Assembly: GCF_901000735.1 (NCBI RefSeq)
Contig: NC_081545.1
Location: 27,991,513-28,055,512, forward strand
DNA from: Corylus avellana
Taxonomy: Eukaryota > Streptophyta > Magnoliopsida > Fagales > Betulaceae
Direction of reading: 5' to 3'
Length of the DNA stretch: 64,000 nucleotides
Position 1 is the first letter of the stretch. Each line of letters begins with the position of its first letter. Below the pieces are notes generated by a model, which was not told the DNA's origin, did not search any database, and worked only from the letters and a program-made list of their open reading frames with translations. Below are positions 34,278-47,341 of the stretch, piece after piece. The position numbers and the translations under genes are program-made.

Positions 34278-35591
34278 ATGGCAGATGCTCAAGAGACTGA
34301 TAGGAACATTGAGATATGGAAGATCAAGAAATTAATCAAAGCACTGGAAGCTGCTAGAGGCAATGGCACCAGCATGATTTCTCTTATCATGCCTCCACGT
34401 GATCAAATATCTCGTGTTACCAAGATGTTGGGTGATGAATATGGAACTGCTTCAAACATTAAAAGCAGGGTGAATCGTCAGTCTGTGCTTGGTGCTATTA
34501 CATCTGCTCAGCAAAGGCTCAAGCTTTACAGCAAGCTTCCTCCCAATGGGCTTGTGCTGTATACTGGAACAATTGTAACTGATGATGGGAAGGAGAAGAA
34601 GGTCACAATTGATTTTGAGCCTTTCAGGCCCATTAATGCATCTCTTTACCTTTGTGACAACAAGTTTCACACAGAAGCACTAAACGAACTCTTAGAATCT
34701 GATGACAAGTTTGGTTTTATTGTCATGGATGGTAATGGGACCCTTTTTGGCACTTTAAGTGGTAATACCAGAGAGGTACTTCATAAATTTAGTGTTGACC
34801 TCCCAAAGAAGCATGGAAGAGGAGGGCAATCAGCTCTACGTTTTGCTCGTCTTCGAATGGAAAAACGCCACAACTATGTGAGGAAGACAGCGGAGCTTGC
34901 TACTCAGTTCTTTATCAATCCTGCCACCAGCCAGCCTAATGTTGCAGGATTGATACTGGCTGGGTCAGCTGACTTCAAAACTGAGCTTAGTCAGTCAGAC
35001 ATGTTTGATCCTCGTCTTCAGGCCAAAATATTGAATGTTGTAGATGTCTCTTATGGAGGGGAGAGTGGTTTCAATCAGGCTATTGAGCTGTCATCTGAGA
35101 TCCTGTCTAATGTGAAGTTTATTCAGGAGAAGCGTTTGATAGGAAAATACTTTGAAGAGATTAGCCAAGACACTGGGAAGTATGTTTTTGGTATAGATGA
35201 CACACTGAAAGCTTTGGAGATGGGTGCTGTTGAGACACTTATTGTATGGGAAAATCTGGATATTAATAGGTATGTGTTGAAGAATAGCACTACTGGTGAG
35301 ATTACCATAAAGCACTTGAACAAGGACCAGGAGGCTGACCAGGGCAAGTTTCGGGATACTGCCACCTCTACTGAACTCGAGGTTCAGGAAAAGCTGTCTC
35401 TTCTTGAGTGGTTTGCTAATGAATACAGGAGGTATGGTTGCACACTTGAGTTTGTGACCAACAAATCGCAAGAGGGATCTCAATTCTGTAGGGGTTTTGG
35501 AGGAATTGGGGGAATCCTGCGTTACCAGCTTGATATGAGATCAATGGACGAGTTTTCTGATGATGGAGAAACTTATGATGATTCTGAATAG
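34278..35591 (+). CDS. ERF1: Eukaryotic peptide chain release factor subunit 1 (eRF1)
   Basis: An uninterrupted 437-aa protein, the usual eRF1 length. It recognises all three stop codons in the ribosomal A site and, with the GTPase eRF3, triggers peptidyl-tRNA hydrolysis in the cytosol. The hallmarks are intact: NIKS at residues 60-63 and YLCDNKF at 124-130 (stop-codon decoding, N domain), GGQ at 182-184 in [15 protein letters not shown] (peptidyl-transferase activation, M domain), and a C domain ending in an acidic tail ([16 protein letters not shown]) used for eRF3 contact. The ATG follows the acceptor of a 5'-UTR intron. An intronless CDS is typical of plant eRF1 genes. Arabidopsis has three paralogs (eRF1-1 to eRF1-3); which one this matches is not decided. 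Confidence 0.97.
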   Translation: MADAQETDRNIEIWKIKKLIKALEAARGNGTSMISLIMPPRDQISRVTKMLGDEYGTASNIKSRVNRQSVLGAITSAQQRLKLYSKLPPNGLVLYTGTIVTDDGKEKKVTIDFEPFRPINASLYLCDNKFHTEALNELLESDDKFGFIVMDGNGTLFGTLSGNTREVLHKFSVDLPKKHGRGGQSALRFARLRMEKRHNYVRKTAELATQFFINPATSQPNVAGLILAGSADFKTELSQSDMFDPRLQAKILNVVDVSYGGESGFNQAIELSSEILSNVKFIQEKRLIGKYFEEISQDTGKYVFGIDDTLKALEMGAVETLIVWENLDINRYVLKNSTTGEITIKHLNKDQEADQGKFRDTATSTELEVQEKLSLLEWFANEYRRYGCTLEFVTNKSQEGSQFCRGFGGIGGILRYQLDMRSMDEFSDDGETYDDSE

Positions 35592-36245
35592 CAGTTAGTC
35601 AACTGTTTCTCAATCCTGGTGCAGGAGAATGGGGCAAAAAACCCTGTACCAGAGTGCGCGATGTCGCACTTGCTTCGACTGCCCCTGAATTGTTGCTCCA
35701 GAAGCTTTGCAAAGTCTAAATCAAGGTTTTAATTTTATTTCCTTGGGCTCTTCTCTCTGCATCCAATAATTTTTTGTGCGACACTTTTTTTCTTCATGTT
35801 TTGTTTCCCTATTGTTTATTTTGTGCGTCATTTTTTCTTTCCTGAAGGAGATCAGATTGTTGTGAGCCTGACAAGCTTAGCATGGTGATTTCATATGGAT
35901 TTCGGAATGGAGCAGTTGGGCGGATCATCGGGATGATAAATATTATGCTATATTACTAGTTGTTTTGTTGCTTCGAGGGGAACGTATTAAGTTGCTTTCT
36001 ATTTCTCGATCAACTTCAGTTGAATAATCAAGATGATCGAGACCCTGCAGTTGCTTGTTTCAACTTTTCAGAACCCCAGTTATGGGGTTTTTGTGGTTTT
36101 GCTGGAAACTGCATGCTATCTATGCTTTCTATTTTGGTCATTGGACAAAATTTATTCCTAGTTGCCTTTTTATGTGGTAATTATATTTACTATGAATCAG
36201 CCTTGTCGGTATAATGTTGCATCCTATCTTATGAATTGCAATAAA
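35592..36245 (+). other. eRF1 3'-UTR with probable poly(A) signal
   Basis: Downstream of the stop the sequence is T-rich, ending with AATAAA at 36240-36245. The 84-aa ORF within it (35960-36214) has no family features. The true cleavage site is not determinable from sequence alone. Confidence 0.5.
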
Positions 36246-38632
36246 GGAATGTTATATTAATTGTTGAGTGAAGTTCCTCTTGGATTATGATTGGGTTGCG
36301 GTCTTGGTCCTTCCCCACGTGCCATGTCAATTGTGGTATTCTGGTCGGTGAATAGAAAAAGGATAAAAAATTGAGTGAGAATGTTGATTAAAAATTTATG
36401 GTTTGTTTGCTTGCAACTTGTTTACAGAGCTGCTGGGAAATAGATGGGTTTTACTTGCAAGTGATATTCAGGTGTGAAGTTGATTTGTCAGTTTGTTTCT
36501 AGTAGGAATTTTACTGGTTTCCTAGGTTCGTTCGTTTTCTTCAAGTTTTTGTTTTCTCATTTCAACTTGAATCTTCTATGCTCTCCGAAGGAGTGTTATG
36601 TGCAAATTATATATTACGTTCTAAATAAAAGCTATGTAACTTCGTTCCCTTTGCTCATGTATTTTTCTTTATAGAATCAGTGTTAATTAAATGACGTAAA
36701 AATTTAGTACTAAAAAAATGAAGAGATATGTCATACTATATGTTATGATTCATGAACTAGGTACTTTTGAAAGTTTTGGTTCCCCCCACCCCCAACAAAA
36801 AGAGTAAGGTACTGTAATTCCCGTGGACGGCCGTGGTTGTAGGAGAATTGATAAGCTTGCAAAGCACCATATCACCTCCTCCACTTGAGTCAGATTCTAA
36901 TCTCGATGTTGCGACTGTTATCAACTCTATTTATGAAATAACAATGTCGGAATCGATAAGGGGCACCGTGCTTCTTCTGACACAGTAGCATGTGACATTT
37001 AATGTGACTTGAGCCGTGTATGCCATCAAAAAAACTATCAGAGACGTCCTTTGTTAGAGCTAGTGCCTAGAAGTGATGGGCAACCCAAGTTCGACTCAAT
37101 CGGTAGGGCTATGGGAGGATAAGACCACCTTCGACTGAAGCAAGGGAAGACAAAAAGTGTAAGACACTAATTCCTGCACACACGATAAATCATCAATTCT
37201 TTCAAGTTTAGAGCGATCAATTCATTTTATGTGGTTTTACTTGACAGATTTAAACAACAAAAGTATTTCTCGTTGGCACACCTGATAAGCCTTTGTGTTG
37301 ATTTTTCTTTTCTTGTAGGTATATAGGTATAGAAGCATTCTCAATATTGGATTCTACATGACATATTTCTGCATCATCATATCACAAACAATAATGGGCA
37401 TTGTCATTATATATGATAATTTCTTTATATATATATATATTGTGACTTTAGTATGGTAAATATATTTTAATAGGTGATTTTTCTATGCTATTGTACTAGT
37501 AAACACATATGAGTCATGTGTATGTATATGTGTCTTTGATCCTTTATCATACCATAGAAGGTAAATAAATTAAATGTAAAATCCCCTCTTATCATACCAT
37601 AGAGAGTAGAAACCCACTTTCGGTCGGTAAATAAATTAAAACAAAATTTTAAAATTTTATCATTATTTTTAGGTAATTAACCCCTCCCCCTTTCTATTTT
37701 TAGGAACTACCATTCATCATCTCAATAAATAAATACCACTTATAAAAGTCCCCATGAAGGGACACTTGTCACACTCAATCACATTGAACTACCATTTTGT
37801 TACAAAAAAATCTAGTCATTAGGAAATCTCATTAAATCAGACAAAATATTCTCTTTATAGACTTTAACTATTATTAAAGGAGGAAAATACCACCAAATAA
37901 AAAAAATGCAAAATTAGAAAAACTAAAAAAATAAAAATAAAAATAAAAAAACATGATAAAAATTTCATTTATTATTTTTTTTAAAATGATGGTCGTTGAA
38001 CCACCCTAAAAAGTTATTGAGTGATGCCAAATTATTTACAAGGGCTCAAGAGTTGTTTAAGGATGACTTAGCCACTCCCAATGATTTTTGGCCAACTCCA
38101 ATGACTTTTGGCCACCCTGAACCACCTCAGGAGGGGTCTGTTCGCCACCCCCAAGTGTTGGGGTGGTTTGGCCTCGTGATGTTTTTTTCTTCTTCTTTTG
38201 ATTGTTAACTATTTTTTTGAAAATTTTAATTTTGAGGGTATTTAAATAAATTTAGTTTATAAACTTAGGGTATTTTTGTCAATTTATGTTTTTTGTTTTA
38301 ATAATAAAATATTAGTTCAATGGGGCAGAATATTACAATAGTCCGTGGGGTCAAATTATAAATGAATGGTAGTTAAGGGGAAAAAAATGTAATTATCTCA
38401 TATATTTAATGAAGTGGTTTAGATTTGACTAACTCAACATATAATCTAAATATAATAAATCAAAGAAAGAAAAAAACTAAAAATTACAACAAGTATTAAG
38501 AAAAGAAAATCTAAACAATTTAATTAAAAGGAAGAAAAATTTGTATATGAAGGATTTTTATCTGATGCGGTAACGGGTATCCTGTAGTTACAAGTCCCCG
38601 TCTCAGAGAACGCGAAGAAAAAAATTGGAGTA
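36246..38632. other. Intergenic region between eRF1 and the metallophosphoesterase gene
   Basis: No gene supported. It includes a TA microsatellite (about 37424-37440), A-rich DNA at 37880-37960 and a GC-richer repeat-like block at about 38090-38180 (CCACCCTGAACCACCTCAGG and GGGGTGGTTTGGCC). Similar CCACC/GGTGG motifs near 25400 and 27300 suggest a dispersed repeat family. Confidence 0.5.
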
Positions 38633-41600
38633 ATGAAGCAGAAGGAGTTGACGGTGGTGCTTTGCGTGATATGGGCGGTGAGCCTTCTCTACGGCGAGAT
38701 GTTGGCGTTCTGGGTGCCCTCTAGCTGGACTTGTTCCTGGCCTCATCACCATCTCCGTGCCACCACCCTTTCCAATTCCACGGTAATACTTCTGCTGCCA
38801 CCTCTATTACTTCTATTTGTTTTGCATCGAACATGTTTTCTGATCTAGTGGTGTCAGCGGTTGTTCTTGTTAAACCCACCAGCTATGGATGTCTAATTTA
38901 GAATGTAGGACACCATTACATGGTTGTTGCTGATCTCAATGTTCTACCATTTGAGATGGCATTGACTATTAGACAGCCTGGTCGAAAAACGGAATTCTGT
39001 GGGAATGTGAATTAGAGATGACATTGACTATTACGTAATGAGTAAGCAACTGAAGGGAGATATTTTGTTTTTATTCATAATGAAAAAAAAAAAAAATTGA
39101 GAAAAAAAAGGGGAAAGGAAAAGGAAAGAAGATACTTCTCATTTTTACTGGTGTGTGGCTTGTTTTATCTTCAGCAAATAAGACCGGACTGTGGTTGTGC
39201 TTTCATTTCTAGGGGGATGGTTTGAGTAAAAATAAGTGGTAGGGTATTTTCTTAAATTACTCCACACACACACACACTGTTATTATTTATAAAGGAAAAA
39301 TTACACACTTCAATTCAAATACATCTACTAACAAAATAAACTTAATTATATTTTCTAAATCAAATAACAAATAGATAAAATATAATTTATCATAGATTCA
39401 CAATGTAGCACTCCCCTTCAAGTTGGAGAATATATACGCCATGTAATCCCAACTTGGAACAAATAAATGCAACTCGTCCAATACCTAGAGATTTGGTGAA
39501 GAAATCTGCCAATTGATCTTCTGCCTTCACATATGAAGTAATTATTTCTTTATTAGTCATTTATCACGAACTAAGTGACAATTTACTTCTATATGTTTTT
39601 ATGCCTGATTATCATAAAATAGTTTCATGGGTGTTTCTATTTTAAATCCCACTCTTGAAGAAAATTTCATAACCATATAAGTTCACAAGAAGTATGGGAC
39701 ATAGCTTGATATTTTTCTTTAGAACTAGATCTAGCTACAACAACTTGTTTTTTACTTTTTCATGTCACTAGATTTCCACCAAGAAATGTACAATAACCAG
39801 TGGTAGACCTTATGTCTAATGGTGAACCAGCTCACTTTGCATCTGCATAACCTTCATTACCCAAATGACCATGATCTATATATAAAGTCCTAGTCTTGGT
39901 GATCCTTTCAAATACTCAAGAATTCGTTGCACTGCAATCCAAATAGCTACACTTACTGCAAAAGAGATATCAGGTCAAGCAATAGTAAGATAATTCAACT
40001 TCCCTACTAATCTCCTATAAGTCTATAACTGCCTGGATCATCTAAAAGCTCCCCTTGATCATTTGAATTTCTGACTTGGATCAATCGGTGTACTACTTGG
40101 CTTAGACCTCAGTAACCCTGCATCCTTCAAAAGATCTAAGGTATACTTTCTTTGAGAAAGACTAATACCAAGCCACCTCTATGCCTAAAAAAATATCTAA
40201 GCTTGCCTAAATCTTTAATTTGGAACTTAGGACCAAGAAAATGCTTCAAATTTTCAATTCCTTGATTGTCATTATCAGTCAAAATAATGTCATCACCATC
40301 TACTACTAGAAAAACATTCATGCTACCAGAATAAATATAGAAAACTGAATGATCCGTTTGACTCCTCATCATGCCAAACTCAAGTAACTCATTACTGAAT
40401 TTTCCAAACCATGCTCTAGGTGTTTTCAACCCAGAAATGGTCCTTTTCAACTACATACCTTGCCATTCTTCCCCTGAGCAACAAAACCGGAAGGTTGCTC
40501 CATGTACACCTCTTCATAAACTTCTCCATGTAGAAAGGCATTTTTCACATTAGTTGATATAAAGGCCAGTGAAATGTGAGAGATAGAGAAATGAGTACCC
40601 ATACTAAAGCAATTTTAGCAACTGGAGAGTATTCTTTTGCATAATCCAGTCCATACGTTTGTGTATAGCCCTCGACAATATGACAAGCTTTCAAATGATC
40701 AATGGTACCATCTGGTCGATATTTGTACCATCTGGTCGATATTTAATAGTATCAACCCAACAACAACTAATAGGCTTCATATTAAAAGGTAAGGGGACAA
40801 GATCCCATGTCTCATTAGTATGCAAGGCAAACATTTGTCCTCCATAGCCTTTCGCCATCCATCATGAGGTAAGTAATCTTTAAGACACGTAGGAATCTTT
40901 GAAGTGTGAAGAGGAAAGATTGGCAATAAAATAGGAATAAGGAGCAGATAAGGCATGATAAAAAAGCATAATTAGAAAGAGGATGGTGAGTGAAACAAGA
41001 TCGTGTACCTTTTCGTAAGGCAATAGGTAACTCAGTGGTGTGAGGCTTAGAATTTGTAGATGAAGAAGAGACTGGCGGTGGCATGGGCGGAATGGGCTGT
41101 CTCTTTGTTGTGTATACACCTAAAGAGGAGGTCGAGGAACAGATGGATCAATAGAAACAGGAATTGGAAGAGGAATATCAAGAGTTCCATCACTAGTACC
41201 TTAAAAATAGGGATTAGACTAAAAACATGTTACGTCAACAGATAAAAATAGGACTATAGCACCGATAGCCATTTTGGGTTCAATAATAATCTAGAAAAAT
41301 ACATTTGTGTGCACGAGAAGATCAAGATTATCAATATTAGGACTCATATTATGAACATGACCAACTTATCCAAATACTCGTGGGGATAATGGAAAAGGAC
41401 TTCTATTTGGAAACAATTACTGATGTGGTGATTTTCCATTGAGAAGAGAAGTAGGAGGGCAGTTATTTAAATAACAATCAATTAGTACCGTGGTAAGTGT
41501 CTTCTCTCTATTTGAAGCCAGTTGTCTTGTCTCTAATACCTTAATATTCTTTGTCAGGTGAGGTTGAGAGCCAAGGCTGCACATATGTATGTAAACATAT

Positions 41601-44600
41601 ACACACGTTTACATGTCATATTAACTTTATACATATGAGTAAACTGGCATACAAGTATGTTCTTGGGTGGGTATGCTAATGTACTAACAATTTTTTCTAC
41701 TTGCAAATTCTGAAGGACAAAGGATATTCAACTGGCCATGTAAAAGTGGCTGTTCTTACAGATCCACAGGTGAATCTCTTCTACCTCTGCAAATTTACAC
41801 ACACACATGCCCACACGCACGTGCGCGCGCGCACACACGCATCACTAATTTCTTCCTCCTTCTATCCCATATTCATAGTCCACATTTCCATTTTTTTATT
41901 TTTGTTTTGCTGTCCCATTGTTATTGTCCATTGTCAAAAGTTGAGGTTTCAATTTTTGGACATTTCCCATGATGCCATTTGTCATCACATTTATTACTAC
42001 CAAAAGAATACAATTTAAATTTTAACAAAGGGTATTAATGGAAACAAATAGATAACATGTAAATAGCAAAGCAATTGATGTCTCTTTTTAAAAACGCCTG
42101 CTTTGTCAAGGGAACCATAGTCTAGGACAGAGTAGTATGATTTAGTGGTCTTAGGCTCCTAGTTCTACAAGGACATTTAATGTTTAAAATTTTCTTTCAC
42201 TCATCAAGTTGAGAGGGATTAAAAAAAAAAAAAAAAAATCCAATTATTAAACTACATAACTGATACTAACCATCACATGATTCACATGTGAACCGACATT
42301 TTAAAAACCAGATTGGACCTGTGAGTTCAAAGGGTTGTGAACCATCTGGTTGATGCCCTTAAACCACTTTATCAATTGAACTGGTCGGTTCACTGGTTAA
42401 ACCAGAGAACCAATGAACTGGTTCCAAATTCATCAAACCAGTTAATCCGTTAAAAAAAAAAAAAAAAAAAAAATCATATATATTTTTTCCCCATGTGCTC
42501 CATGAATCTTGTATTTTTTTAGTCTCACCAACTTAAGAACTATATAAATCATGTTTGTACCAAATCATTTATTATTTTAATATAATTATAGTATTTGTAA
42601 AAATTTATAATAAATATATTATTATGCAACTGGTTCAGTCGGTGGTTGAAACAGTGAACTTGTTACCTTTTCAGTTCATTTACCAGTTTGGTTTTTAAAG
42701 CGTTGAACTACTTTATGTTTATGTATGCTATTCTTTCACATTATATTCTAATATGTATTTGCCATCATGAACAGATCATGGATAAAACCTCTCTGGGCCT
42801 TGCGCCAAAATCCCTCGCCCTGGAGATTGCACAATTTTATACTGATTTGTTCATGCGCAGAGCATTTTTCACATCAATCCTGCCTTTCAAGCCTGATGTG
42901 ATTTTATTTTTGGGTGATTATTTTGATGGGGGCCCCTATTTGTCAGATGAAGAGTAAGGCTTGGAAATTTGTATTTCTACTTGAAAAGTTAATTCTCAAC
43001 TTTATGGTTCAGTAAGCTATCACTTAAATTGGCTCATCTGATAAAGTGACCATTCAACCTACAAAATTCTTGTGGAAGGTTGTGAACAAAATATGTTGAA
43101 CTACATGAAATTTTTTGGTGGATTGGATGTGCGTTTTGTACTTTTGTGATATCAAATTTGTGGTGAGTACTTATAATTAAAATCTTAGCTTACTATTGTT
43201 GAATTATACTATGTTTCCATGGAATATATTAATCTTTGAGTTTTAAATATGCTTCAAATTGCTTAGTTGGCTTCTTCGTCCTTTTCTTTCTGTGCAAATA
43301 TCTATTTGGCATTTGCTGGCCTTAACCTATACTACACAAATGTTTGACTTTAAGTTATCTCTTTATCTTAGAGTGGCAGATTTTTTATGCTATTTTTTCA
43401 TCATCTGTTGTTAGTTTTCTGATGTGGAATGCGCTTGACATTCTTTGGTTGATTAGATGGCAGGAATCTTATAGCCGCTTTAAGCATATATTTGGTCTGA
43501 ATGCACAAGGAAGATATACAAATAACCGAGTTTATTACATTCCTGGAAACCATGATATTGGCTATGCAAGTCTTCACAATCAAAGGCCAGAGGTATTTTA
43601 GCATGTTATTACTGAGGGCAGAGTGCTCTGTTTTCTAGAACTACACAATGATTATTATCCACTGTGCTTGTGTGAACTGTAAAATCGGTGGATGGTGCCA
43701 TAAGAAAAGTGGAGTTAAAGTAGATCCCCGCATGGCAAAGGATCTAGATTGACCATGTGCCTGCAATGAAATCACATCTTCTGTGAAGAGATTTGGCAAC
43801 ATATAGGCATATAGGTTGAAGCTACCTGAATGACTGAAAATTCACCCTACATTTCTGAAAGTGGATTGCCATTAAAGTGGTAGTATGTAAATTGACCACT
43901 TGGAATATTATTCTTGGTTTCATTTAACGAGTATGAGATTTAGCTTTAAGGCTATCATAAATGGGAGTTGGTCTTTGTGTCTCAAAGGCATATATATATT
44001 ATGCAGAATGTAAAGTGTATTTCAAATGCAGATAAGTTCTGATAGGGATTTTTAGAACTCAAGCTCTATGTGGCTATCTACAAATCCCCCATCCGAGTTT
44101 GTCCAAAATTTTCCCTTTGTAGTTTGGTTGGAGGCTTTGTTGAGCTAAGTTGTGTGTGTGTGTTTTTTTTTCTTAATATTTGTGATGGAATCTTTCTCAA
44201 ATTTACAACAATCAGTTTACTTTTTCACTTTATTCAAACGTGGTTTCCTGTTTGTTAGTTAGTGTTTACAATTATATTTATACAGGTAATCAGACGCTAT
44301 GAAAAAGAATTTGGGATCAGAAACTACCAATTTACAGTAGGAAAAGTGGATTTCATTTCTGTTGATGCCCAAACTCTGGATGGTAAACAAGGAAGCGGTT
44401 AGTGCCTCTGCATAACTCATGTTTTCTGTTTTTACCCATAACTGTGGATCTAATAACATAACAATAATATAAAATTAATAGACGAGCAGTCAACTTATGT
44501 GCTTGTTGGCGAATTATCGGCAGCACTTGGAGTGTTGTTGTGTGGAAGATAATGCCTTTGTGCCTTTTGTGGTGTCTATGGAGGGAAAGGAATGGTAGAA

Positions 44601-47310
44601 GCTTTGAGGACTTTGGGGGAGATTAAGTCTTTATTTTTCAGCACCTTGTATATTTGGAAAGTTGCTTTATTTCTGTGTACTTGAGGGTGCCTTACGCTTT
44701 AAATGAAATTTCGATTACTTATAAAAAAAAAATACAATTATATTTCTAATACATGGAAGTGTAGATAGTTTGAAATGGTCCTCTTATCTTCCCAATCGTT
44801 TTAATACTTGCAAATATGAGCTGCTGTTTGCTAAGAAGCATGATGGTTTGCTTAATGATTTTGTAAATAGCTTGAAGTTTACGAATTCGAACTTTATGCT
44901 TAGGATTGTGATGCTTACTACATAAATATCAAAATACTGAGAGTTATTTGTAAAGAAAATCCAAGGGCATTTGTATAAGGAAATTATTTTTCAACTGAAT
45001 ATTGTCATTGTGGAAATGAATGTTGATGCCAACATGAATCGTTTAAAAATCAAAATATTTCTTAGCTAATATTCATATTTTTGTTATTATTATGCTCTTG
45101 CACCTCCTTTTTAATTTACTTTTTTCGTCCAATGTTGCATGTGGTCATATTTCTAAACATCATTGCATAAGTAGAGTATGCTTTAGAAGTAACGTCTATG
45201 ATAAACCATGTTACAACTCTTTTCGTGGAACATGTACTCAGTTAACGTGTGTTTATGTTGCTGGCTTAGAACAACTACCGTTGTCTCCCACCAAAAGTTG
45301 GTATTTATATATTTGCCAATGATTTGAAGGGTAAAAGAAAATTGGGAGGAAGATGGGAAAGGATGGAAGGAAGTTGGAGACTTTGGCCCTAACCTGTCCA
45401 AATCTTATAAGAGTAAACTACTTTGGAATATAAATTCCTTTTAGAATTCCCCTACCAACACCCCCTTACCAAATATAAGGCTGGTTGTGTTTATTTATTT
45501 CTTCACCAAAGCACTCAAAAGTTACCCTCAGATTGATGTGTCTATGATGTTGATTCTCCAATGTTCAAAATGTCCCATTTATCATTGAAATATTCTTTTT
45601 CTCTCTTGTAGCTGGAGGATATCACTATTAACCTTGATGTGTAAATGTGAACATCAAATAGTTTTGCTGCAGAAAGAGAAGATTATTAATCTTATGTTGC
45701 ATAGTTCTTGAGTGCTCGAATGTTTACTGTTTTTTCCACTGAGATTATCAGTTAAGTGCAAATTACACTGACTAGAACCTTAAGTATGCGTTCGTATATC
45801 AGTCCTCTTCTTTCTTTATTCATATTCTCTTCCTGTTCTCTTTTTTCTATTTTTGAAAAATTCCTCCTCTAAATAAAGACATTTGAATTTTCATTCATAT
45901 TAAGGAATTTTTGAAGTTGATCTTCAGGCCATATAGAAACTTTCATAATGTACTTCAGTAGAATTTGGACATATATGATTTTTATTTCATTGCGTCTGCC
46001 TTGTTTAGTTGGCTGGTTTGAGGCTTGGTTAGAGAAATTATATGTGCATAGAAATATATACTTTGAACTGTTGAATGAGATTTGTATTCTTAGGACACAT
46101 CAAAAGGCCTATGGGTATTTCCATTGCATACTTAAGTAGGATATTTGTTTACTGTATGAAACTTAAAGTCCATGCCTGATGTTGATTACGCTCTTAGCAT
46201 AGTATGTCAAATTATGCATTGATTAATAAGCTCTCAGAGTGGCACTGGATCTCTTGTGTAACTGGCATATTCTGCTTTATTGCATGCAGAATGATTCTGT
46301 GATTGTGATAACATTTAGATGTGTTAATATTCATTTAATGTACTCCTTACAGAATTTTAAGTATTAAGAGAATTGGATATATAATCTGCAGGGCATCCAC
46401 AAGAAGATCTGGCTTCCCTAACCTGGAATTTTGTCAAGAATGTCTCCACTGGTATATGATGTCGACTTATACTTTTGTAAAATGTTAAGTTTGGCTTTTG
46501 AATATAAAATTGACTCATACATGTTTATCTTTCAAAAATTTTCTAGATGTTCAATTGCACCCAAGGGTTTTATTGACCCATATTCCATTGTACCGACGAG
46601 ATTGGACTCATTGTGGTCCTTACCGTGGTTCCCCAGTCATCAATCAGGTTGTTTTTTTTTTTGTCATATTTGGAGTAAAAATTTCTTGTGAAATTTATTC
46701 TTCTTACTAATAGTCACTGTTTGTACATTTTTTATGGGTATTACAATGAATTTCACTATTTACTCAGAAAAAAAATTAAAAAACACTAATGTCACAATCT
46801 AAATGCTTATATACTCCTGTCAGCTCTTAACCTTACAATATGAGTCTGATTTTTCATGTTCAGCGGGTTGCGCGTGCTGCTCATAGTCAGGAAATAGTGT
46901 AAGATTCTTGTCTCACTTCTTTGCAATGGACACGATAAGAATTACATGACGTTGTAAAGTTTTGAGTGTTGATAATTGAGGAGTTTGCTTGACAGTTGGC
47001 CCAAAACTATAGGTACCAGAATTACATCTCTGAAGAATCATCGAACCGCCTGCTGGAATCAATCAAACCTGTAAGCTCTCTTCCCCCTTCTTGATGCATA
47101 TTTTACATATTGATATGGATGTTGGATGGATACACATGCCAATACCTCTCCTTGATGCATCCCGTTCATGTCAATGTGTGCCAGCCCTGTGTTGCCTGAA
47201 GTTAGTCAGGTTGTTCCTGGGGAATTTAAAATAGCATTGGTGTTTAGAGACATTTCAGGTGACTCCATCATAGAAGCGTCCTTGCTATTAAGGTGACTGG
47301 AAAGTGAAAA

Positions 47311-47341
<31 letters not shown>

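Noticed and set aside
44262..44746. Possible target-site duplication (ACAATTATATTT at about 44268 and 44735) around the LINE tail
   Set aside because: The left copy lies upstream of exon 5, so the 'insertion' would include a conserved exon. More likely a coincidence of AT-rich sequence.
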